Shown here piece by piece: positions 13,676 to 24,284 of a DNA stretch of 64,000 nt. The notes under the pieces were generated by a model. It had not been told where the DNA came from and did not search any database. It worked only from the letters and a program-made list of their open reading frames with translations. The DNA is from Pagrus major (taxonomy: Eukaryota; Chordata; Actinopteri; Spariformes; Sparidae): NCBI RefSeq assembly GCF_040436345.1, contig NC_133230.1, positions 26,229,697 through 26,293,696 of the forward strand, given 5' to 3'. The translations under genes were made by a program, and so were the position numbers. Within the stretch, counting starts at the first letter, position 1. Every line of letters starts with the position of its first letter.

Positions 13676-16600
13676 TCACTTTGAGGTGTCCATTTTCTCC
13701 TCCTCTGGCACCTTCTCTTCTTCTTTTACTTCTAGAAAAGACAAAAAATCATGGCAATCATAACAACAAAGCCTTGTATTAAATAGGACGATCTGACTGA
13801 AAATAAGATCTCTTTATGTTATGAAATGACATGAGCAGTGAGATGAAAATGAGAAAAAAAAAAATGAATAGATACCTTTTGTTTCCTCCTCACCTTTCTT
13901 CTCCTTTTCTTCTCCCTCTTTCTCTCCTTCGGTTTTGGCTCTCTTGACTTTCTTGAAGCTGGCTGCATTTCTGCGGCCTCCTTCGCCTTCATCCTCCGAG
14001 TCAGAGAACTCCTCCTCACATGCTATCCTCTTGTCATGAGCACGGACTGAACATTAACAGAGGACAGGGTTAAATCAAAACATCAAACTCTACTGTTCCA
14101 AGAAAGCTGTGACTGTGTGAAAGGTTCTTACTGGAGATGCGTTTGTTAGGGTCATCCTCCTCCTCATCTCCACTGTCCTCCTGTACAGCATCCTCAGGAA
14201 TGGCCTGCATCTGAACTCCCGGGGCATGGGGCAGCATACGCAGGTTCTCAAACAGGCGCTGCCTAGAAAGCAAAACACAGGGTGAACATACTGATCACTT
14301 ACAAGTTGAAACCACAAACAACCTGAGATATGAACCTGTACCTACAATATGGCCTATCTCTCTACCTATCAATCACAACACCAGTAACAAGTCAAAGCTG
14401 CTGAAACTACTGAATAATGGCTCAGGTGAAGCTGAGCAATACACATTATGCAACTCTCATAAAACATTCAGGACATGAATAAATACATTGAATGGCACAG
14501 TTTCATGCACTCACTTGATCTTCTCCAGGTAGTCGTTGGTGTTCTGATTGGTCATGTTGGAGGGGCTGATGTGCAGCTTGAAGTCTGGTCCAAAGTACTC
14601 AAAGTAGTCGTTGTATGGGAGCTCTGTTGAATTGAGTGAAAATTTACAGAACGATGTCATCATATAATTGAATACTTCTCAACTATGTAAAAACAACATA
14701 TTTGAGGATGTAATTTTGGGCTTTGGGAAACACTGATCTACATTTAAAAAAAACAACTGACATTTTAAAGACTAAACAGCTAATCAATTAATTGAGAAAA
14801 TAATCAACACATTAATTAACAATAAAAATAATAGTTGCAGCTCTATATGCAATTACTTGTTTCTAAAAAGGTAAGAAAAGATTTGAAACATATGAAAAGA
14901 GAAGTTGTCACAGCCCAGAGAGATATCTTCGCATTGCTATTCATATTCAGCACAACATGGGCATAACGTCTCACCGTTGGGGATGGAGGTATCAAGGGCT
15001 ACAGCAGTCTCGTACGTCCAGCAGCGTGCCACATTACGGATGGTGTAGCCGCCTCCGCCCAGCATCAGCAGTGGCAGGTTGAAGCTCTTCATGTACTCCA
15101 CACACTTGGCATGGCCTGAGCACACAGCAAGTAAAAATATTAAGTTGGGAGAAAATTCTTTGTTTTCATAGTTAAACTTTACTGAAGATAGTTGCAGTTG
15201 TGCCATCAGGAGAGAGATGTTTCGTTATCTCACCTTTAATGGTGAGGTTAAAGCAACCGAGCCTGTCTCCTGACAGAGAGTCAGCTCCACACTGCAGAAC
15301 CACTGCGCTGGGTTGGTACATCTCCATCACTTTGGCCATGATCTACACAAACAACAACATTCACTCTCTCAAATGCTTCTGTCCATGAAGGGAGCTCTCA
15401 GCTACCAAAACATCACAGTCAACAAGGTCCTTCTTCATTTACTCACAGGTTTGAATATGGCTTCATATGACTCATCGTCAATCCCATCCCTCAGTGGGTA
15501 ATTCACAGCGTAGTATTTACCCTTCCCAGCACCAATGTCCTGCAGAGAACAAAGCAAATGTCAACGCACTGTTCGACTATGATGTATGATTCTTAGCTGT
15601 CAAATAACTTCAAGGCTTACTCTCAGGTCGCCTGTGCCAGGGAAGTACTCCCCATACTTGTGGAAGGAAACGGTCATAACACGGTCTGTGGTGTAGAAAG
15701 CCTCTTCCACACCGTCCCCATGATGGATGTCAATATCTATGTACAGAACTCTCTGGTGGTATCTGGAAAGAGGGGGAAGTGCCTTTAAGTCCTAAAACTT
15801 TTGGATCTTGCTTATGATGTTTATGGAAATATTATAAAATGATATATTTGTTGGACCCTAAAGAAAATAAGTATCATCCACTCGTGCAAAGCAAACTATG
15901 ATGTGGCTTTTGTACTCACTTCAGTAACTCCAGAATAGCCAGTACGATGTCGTTGACGTAGCAAAACCCTGAGGCCTCAGACTTCTTGGCGTGATGCAGG
16001 CCTCCAGCCCAGTTGATAGCAATGTCTGTCTGCTGTTTGTTCAACTTCACGGCGCCAGCTGAAGCACAATGAAGGAAGGAAAAATTAGCAGCCTTCATAT
16101 AATGAATCTAACAGATTATTTGTGTGACTACAGCATAAATTTACCAACAGAGCCCCCTCCTGAGAGCTGGCAGAACTCGAATAAACCATCAAACACTGGA
16201 CAGTCCTCTCCCACATTAACTGCAAGGCAAGGGCAGAAAGATAATCAGAACATGAACACAAAACTTTTCTTACACAGACCACCTCTCCGACCAAACTTAC
16301 ATCTCTGCATCTGTTTGCTGTACTCTGACATGTTGTCTGGTCGGATTGAACGCAGGAATTTGATGTAATCATCGCTGTGATACTTGGTCATCTCCTCTCC
16401 GCTGGCTTTGTGTGGACGCTAAAACAAAGGACAAATTAGTACCTGAGACACACAAGAAAAGCTAGGGAGGACCAGAAATGTGACTGAGAAACACTGTTAC
16501 TGTAACTCATCATACATATATCTCCATCTTTCTGTAGAGGCCATAATTGAGCAACAGGTTGTGAGTCATACGGATTCGGTGGGGCTTCATGGGGTGCCCC

Positions 16601-17407
16601 TGACCATAGTAGTAATTTCCAACATCACCTGAAACATAAGCAAATAAAACACACCATGTTGGATCGTTAATTTATTATATTTGCAAAATGATTAAATGTA
16701 AATATGGAGTAAACAGCAAACACTCTGACATCACATGTTTCTGTGCGGAAGAGGTTCATGCATCGAAAAGGTGGCGAAGGAATTCAACAGCAGCCTCATG
16801 CATAACTTATGTATCATGATCCCGAAACCGGACTTCTCCTCCAAAATGTTTAAAATCAAATCGCCTCCATGGAGCTATAAAAGTACCAAGCTGTAACTAA
16901 AGGCTGGCGCTTTGTTACAAGCTGCGATTAAAGTAGAACAAAACACTAGTTCAAGCCTAATTACTCGAGGGGAGCAAGACGAGCCATTTTAATGTTAGCT
17001 TAGTGTTGACGTTAATTGCGGTGACAATGAAGTAGCTTCTCATATCCCCTTTGTTAGCTCTCAAGCTAGTAACGTTAACTAATCAAATTAAAGTGCTAGC
17101 ATCTGGTAGATAAACGCCTGAAATTGTATTTTAAGATGAGCCGGCGCATTTAGGTAAACTGAGCAAATACTATCAGGGCATTAATACTCTGTGTGGACTC
17201 TTGTGTTTTGAAGAGAGCCGCCTGCTACTCAAGCTAGCTAGGTTAGCTAACGTGCCAGGTTAGCAAGAGGTGAAATAAGCTGCAACCTTTGTGAGCCCAA
17301 AGTGCCGCTTTTCATTCAATAGTGCGTCCGCCGTCTAAAGTACAATACTACTCACCGTCATAGTAGTAGCAAACTTTTTTCTTTGTTCCTTGGGAAGTAA
17401 GCGCCAT
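13676..17407 (-). CDS. hdac1: Histone deacetylase 1
   Basis: Thirteen exons: 17356-17407, 16516-16628, 16301-16418, 16145-16219, 15920-16058, 15621-15762, 15447-15539, 15234-15342, 14975-15115, 14515-14623, 14132-14262, 13876-14046 and 13676-13731. The phases close to 482 codons, exactly human HDAC1 length. The class I deacetylase domain shows [19 protein letters not shown] (catalytic His pair), [11 protein letters not shown] (zinc Asp and His), the second zinc Asp in [13 protein letters not shown], and LMLGGGGYT (transition-state Tyr). The tail has [13 protein letters not shown], with the paired CK2-type serines known in HDAC1, then a Lys/Glu-rich region with the KKVKRAKT nuclear signal. It removes acetyl groups from histone lysines within Sin3, NuRD and CoREST complexes. 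The tail wording ([15 protein letters not shown]) fits HDAC1 better than HDAC2. The start ATG lies in an AAAATGGCGC context, a YY1/TISU-like start element. Confidence 0.96.
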
Positions 17408-18029
17408 TTTAGTGCTCTTTGGCTGCCTTTCACCGCACACCGCAAGAGACAACAGCGACCAGAGGCGGATAGTTTGTATCACGTCCAATCAATGAGGTGT
17501 AATGTTAGCTGCGTTCAACAGGGGGCGGCAGAGCTGCGGTCTGTCCCACACTGTGGACTGTGGCGTTGTGTTGTAGTTGTTTTTACACAAAGGAAATCCA
17601 TTACTTAAAAATTAAATAAAGCAGCAATACCACAATGTTTAAACTCAAACTTAATACAGAAGTATTATCAAAAATACACTGAAAATGGTAAACATTCACG
17701 TTAAGCAGCCAAATGGGTCCGTGCATGGTGCACCCCTTGAACAGTAATGTGGTCACAGCAATTAACTGCTTTTCCCAGATGCTTCAAATATGATTTTATT
17801 TCTCCCAGGTCATCGAGCACAGAGCCATTGACAAAGAGTTTGCAGGTGGAGATCACCTTTCCTATGACAAGTGTAAAAGAAGTCAATATCATCACTTTTT
17901 TTTTTTTTTTAAATAAAGTTTGAATTTCATACCGACTGCCTGTTTGTTCAATTTGTTCAATGAAATCAGAAGAAATTCAGTTAAGTGTGAAAATGTTGCA
18001 GTCTCACAGCAGGTCTTTACTTGACTCTG

Positions 18030-18240
18030 TCTACTCTGATACTGGCGGTGATGGAATGTGATCATCTAAGTATATTTACCCAAGTACTGCGCTTAAGCAT
18101 ACATTTTAGGTATTTAATTGAGTATTTTTATTTCATGCAACTTTTCTGATGATTCAAACACTTTGTGTTGTAAGGGATAAATGTTATGCTCAGGCAAAAG
18201 TAGTACTTATAATCATCAAGAGCAGTTAAAGAAGGTGTGG
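18030..18240. repeat. Dispersed teleost repeat (TACTTAAGTA-rich family), fragment
   Basis: It contains a degraded form of the 'taagtacatttactcaagta' type core followed by 'gagtatttttatttcatgcaac', which I recognise from a very common percomorph non-autonomous element. Related copies in this window: 36420-36885, 51267-51440 and 58884-59441. Confidence 0.6.
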
Positions 18241-18889
18241 AATTTGTCCTCCCTTACTGTAATATTCCCTTCCCCATTTAGAAAACACAAACTCATATTA
18301 TGGGATTAAAACCAAAAGTTAATACAAAATGGACTAGGCTACAGAACATCGGGCTATGTATTGTGTTGAACTTAAATCTAAACTCTCATCATGACTCATA
18401 AAACATGCCAAAACCAGGGTCGACTTGTGTACCTCTGATCCTGAGGCTCGACAGATGGAGCCTGGAAGTCAGTCGAGGTTGAGGACCCTTCCTGTGGCCG
18501 ACCCTCTGCTGAGCTCAACAGGAGATACCCTCTCTGAGGACACCATATTCAGGTATGAATGTTCAGTGGTTGTTGCATCCTCAAATATGCTTATAAGGTG
18601 CAAGAATCCATTCTTGCCTTAATGAGAATCTACCACAATAAATATGAAAATATGAAGTCAGAAGTGATTTGAGGACTTTGTGGTGAGATTGTTTATTTCT
18701 TGCTTTAACAATTTTCTGGCAACACTTTGGTGTGGAGATACTGTGTCCAAAAAGAAGATGTTTTCTATTTTCCTAATTGTTTTTTTAATTTTAATAATGC
18801 CTTCACAAATTAAAACATACACAGAGAAACAAACAAAACATTCAATGGGTGGTGAGCCTCATGTCTAATGGAGCTGGGGTTAAAAAACT

Positions 18890-19160
18890 AAAAACATTCT
18901 GTACTGCATACAACACCCTCTGTCCTTAGACCCTCGACTCGGATGAGGAAAAACTCCACGAAGAAAAAAGGGAGAACCCTCAGGAAGAGCAACAGAGGAG
19001 GGATCCCTCTCCCAGGATGGACAGGCATGACTACGGAAGAGTATTAGGGCCAGGGATGAGGGAAAAAATGAGAGGAGAAAGTTTGTTTTTTTCATTATGC
19101 ACAAAATGTTGCATAATGAAAATAAAAAAACTTCCTCCTGACTTTGTCCATCAGGGGGGA
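18890..19160. repeat. Dispersed teleost repeat (GACCCTCGACTCGGATGAGG family)
   Basis: The block 'ccttagaccctcgactcgg' followed by 'aggaagagcaacagagg' and 'gatccctctcccaggatgg' is a hallmark of an abundant percomorph repeat. A fragment of another part of it (the 'gtgtcaaatcacaacagaag' block) lies near 56754-56800. Family name not known to me. Confidence 0.65.
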
Positions 19161-19498
19161 AAGTAGACATGGTTTTGATTGTTGGCAGGTTTTGATTGTC
19201 TTTCTAATTCTCCTCTCCTTCCTCGGAGACGTCACGGGCGGCTGGGGGTGAAGTTGTCCTTCTCTGTTCATCTTCTTATCTTGAAGAAATTACCACACTT
19301 TACTGAGAATCTTGCTTCGATATAGCTGGGATAAAACCTGGCTTCGTATATTCCTGAACTGACTGCAACATTTGTAACACCTACTACTGTGATGTGTGTC
19401 TTACAGCAGTGATCAGAGGAATGGAAGGAATGGTCACATGCAGTCAAAGAGCTTGCCAGCTTTAGAATTACATTCTCTCCCATTGGTTTATAGCCATG

Positions 19499-20003
19499 TG
19501 TAGTGGCAAATGAGAAACTGGGTCATGATCATGTATGTGATTAGATTTTGGAATATCCCTTGCAGTCCCAACTGTGCTCTAATTGAGCTTGAGGCTGATA
19601 AAAGACCAATGTTTGATGCACCATTTAAAATGAGCAACAGGTGCTGCCACAGTTTACCCAAGGCCACAGAAGAGGCCTGAGCAAGACATTTGTAGGTTCT
19701 TTAGAGCACACCCAAGAATGAGAATAATAAGTGATAAACCCAGGATGATCAAAAAGGTAAAAGGATGGTCCATAGGGGCGTGGGGACCCTGGACCACGGG
19801 TATAAAAAGGGGAGAATCAGCGAGAGATCTCAGTTGCCCCGGGGCAGCTCACGGATGTATATTTTCTGTTTTTGGAAATAAACACCTTTTGGACTGAGGA
19901 CCTGCTGCTTTGCCTTTGATTTTTTGGACTTCAACCTTGAGCGGATTTTCAGAGTCAGATAGTGCATTAATTGGAAAGATAAGAAAAGTAGTCTCCCACT
20001 ACA
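19499..20003 (+). repeat. 5' LTR
   Basis: 505 bp, TG...CA. It contains a TATA box (TATAAAAAGG, 19801-19810) and AATAAA at 19877-19882, placing U3, R and U5 in normal order. It matches the 3' LTR base for base as far as I could compare by eye. Confidence 0.95.
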
Positions 20004-21665
20004 TTTTGGCGACGCTAGCCGCGGAGGAGTGACCGGCACACAGCCTGCGGCAAAGGGACTGGGCGGGAAAGGACGGCGGAGCTCAGGCGCGCCCCACATC
20101 CACCATTAAGGTGAGACAAATTTATTATTATTATTTTACATGAGTAATGCTGTCCGCTCCTTCCCAGCCCACAAGTCTCAGGTATTTTGCTAAAACCTCT
20201 CCAAAAGAACCTAAAACTGATAAAAATTAAAATTAAAATAAATAAAAAATATATATAAAATTAAATTAAATTAAATTTTAAATTGTAAAAATAATAACCT
20301 GAATTGAGGTATTTAAGAGGCTTGACAGCGGTCTTCAGGTCAAAATCGTGAGTATGTGTGATTAATGATTATATATGTATGTTTAAGTCATATTATGTAA
20401 ATGTATGATTTAGTCATGTCAATTCATGTGTGCATGTGAATTATGTCTGAATATTAATGTTCATGCATAGCCTGTCCTAATCAAATTTTAATGGTAAAAC
20501 AAAAATATGCATGAAGAAAGATGGATAAATGTGAAAGGATGCTTTTTAACATGTTAATTTGCATGTGGATTTGTATGTGTTTGAGTCTAGGAAGTGGAAT
20601 AATATGGTATTTTGTAAAATATACGGCAGTACCAAGAATGATGATACAAGAAAATAGTACTAATCCATTATCTGTTGAAACAAATAATTCTAGCTGTGAA
20701 GAGTAGGGACAGATCAGCTGAGGATAAAATGCATGTTAATGTCTGAACAAGTTGTTATCGTTGTCTAAGCGTCTTATCAGTTGTTATCATTGTTCAAAGA
20801 AAAAATCTGAAGAAGTCGTTAATAAGTTTTATTGATGTTTGAGATTTGAGCAAGCGCTCGTAGCGACCCGATGGGAGGGTCGAAAGAACTATATGTCTAA
20901 TCAGTTGTTATTGTTGTTTAAAAAGTCTGAATAAGTCGTTAAATAAGTTGTTGTTGTGGTTTGAGATTCAAACAAGAGCTCGTTGCGACCCGGGTGAAGG
21001 GTCAAGAGAACTGGCGGTCTTACGTATAATCACCGTGCCCTCTCCGGGGTGATTTAGACGCGGGAAGTTCTGTATGGCAGGGAAGCCAGGTCATCGTGCC
21101 CTCTCTGGGATGACTAAAATAAGATAAAAGGATCCAAAGACAGCGCCTAAGTAAGAGGGCTGTGACATAGTAGTAAAACAGCTGTAGAGTAGAAAAAAAT
21201 AAGAAAATAGCATAAGGCCTTTGTAAATATATGTACAAAAAAGCATGAAAGTTGAAATATGCATGAATATATGTCATAAAATAAAAGAGGAGTATGAGTA
21301 CTGTGTAAATAATAAAGAGAATAATTGAGGCAGAACAAGTTATAAGAAATAAAATTATATTAAGAAATAAATTATTAACTATTAAAAAATACATTATTAA
21401 GAAATAATAATAAGAAAATAAAAGCAGTAAAACGCAGTGAAGAAGAAATTAAGAAAACTTGTTTGACAAAAATACGTAAATAATAAATAATATATAATAT
21501 ACAATAATAATATAATAATATTGAAATTGATTAAGAGAAAAAGAGATTAATAATTGGAGGGCCAGAAGAGGAGCAGTCTAATCTAAAAAGATAACGGCGG
21601 CAAGAAAAGAAAAATAGAAGATAAAAGCAGCGCGGGGCCTGCTGTACCAGTTAGCGTCTAACAGA
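20004..21665 (+). other. Retroviral leader: primer site region, splice donor, repeats and hairpins
   Basis: Directly after the LTR comes TTTTGGCGACGCTAG. TGGCGACG is where a tRNA primer-binding site should be, but I match it to tRNA-Ser(GCU) over only 8 bases, so the primer is unassigned. A strong splice donor (AAG|GTGAGA) sits at 20110/20111 and would serve spliced viral mRNAs, as the family is known to use. At 20774-20898 and 20899-21022 lie two diverged copies of a unit of about 124 bp, each holding a hairpin with a 7-nt loop (stems CGACCC/GGGTCG at 20864-20882 and GACCC/GGGTC at 20987-21003). Two more hairpins follow (21028-21054 and 21089-21115). The rest is AT-rich. A 61-codon open stretch (20521-20706) with one hydrophobic segment may be chance. 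Confidence 0.75.
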
Positions 21666-24236
21666 ATGGGCATAACGCACAGTAAGCGGCCGACGGGATT
21701 GACACCAGTCGAACTAGTAATGTTGAAACATCCAACACAAAAGAGAAAAATCCAGGAGTGCATGAAAAAGTGGCACAGAGTATCCTCCGGAGCCACTAAG
21801 TGGCCAATAACAGGGACTTTTGACCTAAATTATTGTGACCGAATAGAGGCTGAATTACGGAGAAAAGACCTAAAAAATGATAAAAAGCATCAAAATAAAA
21901 AGATGAATCACGCTGAACAGAGAGATGTGCTGCAGTACTTCAAAATAGAAGGAACACAGAGGCTAATGGCAGTACAACAAAAAAGGGAGCAGAATAAAAC
22001 AAAGCCCACTGCTCCGGTCTTAGAAGCACAAACACCGCCACCGCCATACGTGTCTGGGGAGGAAATAAGACAGTTTCCACTGAGAGAAGTGGATGGGAGA
22101 ATAGTGGGAAAACTTACAGTAGACTTGAGAGAGAAAACGGAACATCAGAAGCAAATAACACACACAAAAGCCAAAAGATTAGTGAAGACCTTGAATACTA
22201 GCCAACGCTCAGCACAGCACAAAAGAACACACAGTCAGGGTAGTATTTCAGAGGATTTAGACCACAGCCAAACCTCTGAGCATTTAGCAGAAAATTTAGA
22301 CAGAGAAGGAAGCGACCATGACAGTGATGTGACTGATCTCGACCGTGACGTATCACCAGCACCGTCCGAAACACAGACGGTGAAAAGCAGAGAGCAACAA
22401 CAACATGGTACAGCACGGCACTCCACTCCAACACAACATGCACTAGACCCTAAAGTGTTCAAGGAGTTCAGCAGGCTGATGGAGAAGCTGGAAGAAAGTC
22501 AAAAACCACATGCACACACACTCCCCTGTGAAGACAGAAGGGGAGTGAGAGAATGGCTCAAGTACTCCCACCCAGGCGACAGACAGCTGCACAGAGGCCA
22601 AATTGAACCATGGGAAATGGAGTTTGGAATACAAAGATGCAGAGAAATAGAAGAAAAAATAGAAACTGGAAAGGCCACACGGGAGGAAAAGCAGTGGTAC
22701 CACGAATGTAAAGCACAGCTCGTGAAAGACGCAGGAAAACACTCAGGCTACACACCTGATTGGAATGGCTTAATGAAAAGCTTTCGTCAACAATACGAAG
22801 CTGACATGATAAAAGAGGAACAGGAGATATTAAAGGAACAGGCACAGGAGAGGAACAGAGCCAAATCACGACAACCTCTGACATATGAGGTAAACTTGGC
22901 AGTTGCCGGAAATATGGACACAGGGTTAAATCACCTGCAACTACGAAGGCGACGCATCCCTGATTATCATACAAAGGTCAACCCACTCACTGGAGAGAGA
23001 GAGGAGGAAGAGGAACTCTCTGAAGAAGAGGAAAGAAAAGGTGAAGGGTCAAAGGAAACAATACTGCCCCTCCTGGCCAAAGGACCAGGCGAGGCTGAAA
23101 GATATGTGCCCTGGAGTTTCATGGACATGACAGGGTTAATAAACCGTCTACCTGCACTAACAGAAGGAGCTGATAAATGGATCAGAGCCTTTGAGGAAAA
23201 CACAGGAGGAGTAAAGCTGGCGCTGGGAGATATTAAGGCCATACTAATGAAGATAGTAGGCCAGCAGATGGCGGCCGAAATCTTTGAAGATGGAAGTGCA
23301 AGAGCATTAAATCATAATCACTATCATGATGCTAAACCCTTTGGACACTATCGAACAAAAATATGGGAGGCATTACGAAACAAGTATCCATCTAAAATGG
23401 ATCCATCCAAGCTGGAAAGGCAGACTTTGAAAGAAGGAGAAAATCCAACACAGTTTTTACATGAGTTTCAAAGAAAGTGGAAAGAAGAAACTGGAAGTGA
23501 CTGGAACGCAAATGAAGCATCTAAAGCTCTGTTCAAGCTGTATGTGAAAAATGCCATGCCAAAAGAAGTACAAAATAAACTAAACCAAGTGGTTGGCCTG
23601 ATGAAAATGGACTGGCCTGTGTTTTCAGAACACATTGTACATTATGTGGATACATACAGAGCTGAAAAGTCAAGCCAAGAAGAACAGAGCAGAATGTTAG
23701 CTGGAAAGCTAACACAACTCCAGATTGGAGAATTGACCAAGAACATCAAGAAAGACAAAGATAAGGCTAAATACCAAGCATCAGTGACAACTACAGCATC
23801 AGAAATCAAGCCTAATCCTGCACCTGAGGTAAAAGCTGAGCCAGCAATCACTCAGGCACCAATGTTTGCAGCAGCAGCGGCACCACCACAAACTCTGCAA
23901 CAGCCCTCAGCTGTCCAGCAACCAAACTATGCAACAGCTCCAACAACAATGCAACAAGCTCCTCCAATACACGTGCATTTTGACCAAGGAGGAAACACCG
24001 GCTACCCGCCACAGGGTAGAGGAAGAGCAAATCAAAATGGAGGACCGCCACAAAGAGGAAGATGGAGAAGAGGACCTCCACAAATGCAATACCAACGTCA
24101 ACAGCCTTCATATGGCCAACCAGCACAAAACACACAACGACAAAACAGCCAATGCTGGGGATGTGGACAATCTGGACACTTGCAGAGAAACTGCCCAACC
24201 AATCCCTGGATGGGACCCGCAGCACAATGGCAATAG
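21666..24236 (+). CDS. gag: Retroviral gag
   Basis: 856 codons, open throughout. The start MGITHSK fits an N-myristoylation signal (Gly2, Ser6). A PPPY late-domain motif lies near residue 125, in the matrix/p12-like part. A charged central region precedes the capsid (from about residue 480, PWSFMDMTGLINRLPAL), which resembles gamma/epsilon capsids. The C-terminus is Gln/Pro-rich with one CCHC zinc knuckle (CWGCGQSGHLQRNC). It is long for a class I gag. pol follows in the same frame after a stop, the arrangement for which gamma- and epsilonretroviruses are known to use read-through. Confidence 0.93.
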   Translation: MGITHSKRPTGLTPVELVMLKHPTQKRKIQECMKKWHRVSSGATKWPITGTFDLNYCDRIEAELRRKDLKNDKKHQNKKMNHAEQRDVLQYFKIEGTQRLMAVQQKREQNKTKPTAPVLEAQTPPPPYVSGEEIRQFPLREVDGRIVGKLTVDLREKTEHQKQITHTKAKRLVKTLNTSQRSAQHKRTHSQGSISEDLDHSQTSEHLAENLDREGSDHDSDVTDLDRDVSPAPSETQTVKSREQQQHGTARHSTPTQHALDPKVFKEFSRLMEKLEESQKPHAHTLPCEDRRGVREWLKYSHPGDRQLHRGQIEPWEMEFGIQRCREIEEKIETGKATREEKQWYHECKAQLVKDAGKHSGYTPDWNGLMKSFRQQYEADMIKEEQEILKEQAQERNRAKSRQPLTYEVNLAVAGNMDTGLNHLQLRRRRIPDYHTKVNPLTGEREEEEELSEEEERKGEGSKETILPLLAKGPGEAERYVPWSFMDMTGLINRLPALTEGADKWIRAFEENTGGVKLALGDIKAILMKIVGQQMAAEIFEDGSARALNHNHYHDAKPFGHYRTKIWEALRNKYPSKMDPSKLERQTLKEGENPTQFLHEFQRKWKEETGSDWNANEASKALFKLYVKNAMPKEVQNKLNQVVGLMKMDWPVFSEHIVHYVDTYRAEKSSQEEQSRMLAGKLTQLQIGELTKNIKKDKDKAKYQASVTTTASEIKPNPAPEVKAEPAITQAPMFAAAAAPPQTLQQPSAVQQPNYATAPTTMQQAPPIHVHFDQGGNTGYPPQGRGRANQNGGPPQRGRWRRGPPQMQYQRQQPSYGQPAQNTQRQNSQCWGCGQSGHLQRNCPTNPWMGPAAQWQ

Positions 24237-24284
24237 GGATGCCCAGAGAAACCTGAAGGGGAAGTTATAACACCTGTTCTAACC

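Larger units (their letters stand above)
17408..19498. other. Intergenic: hdac1 upstream region to retroviral insertion
   Basis: The first 150 bp is the hdac1 promoter side (CpG-containing, minus strand). The rest is repeat-rich. Two short exon-like open segments are present: 17701-17861 on the minus strand, preceded by a TAG acceptor-like site, and 18455-18552 on the plus strand, bounded by CAG and GT. I cannot assign either to a gene and they may be chance or decayed exons. Dispersed repeats are listed separately. Confidence 0.5.

Noticed and set aside
20004-20025. Primer-binding site assigned to a specific tRNA
   Set aside because: Only TGGCGACG fits a tRNA-Ser(GCU) end; the following bases do not, so I left the primer unassigned.
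21028-21115. The paired hairpins considered as a CRISPR-like or tRNA-like structure
   Set aside because: There are only two units, within a retroviral leader of a vertebrate genome; no tRNA boxes and no array.
22198-22974. Several minus-strand open frames inside gag
   Set aside because: They mirror the low-complexity Glu/Lys-rich gag coding strand as Phe/Ser/Leu-rich frames and have no features of their own.
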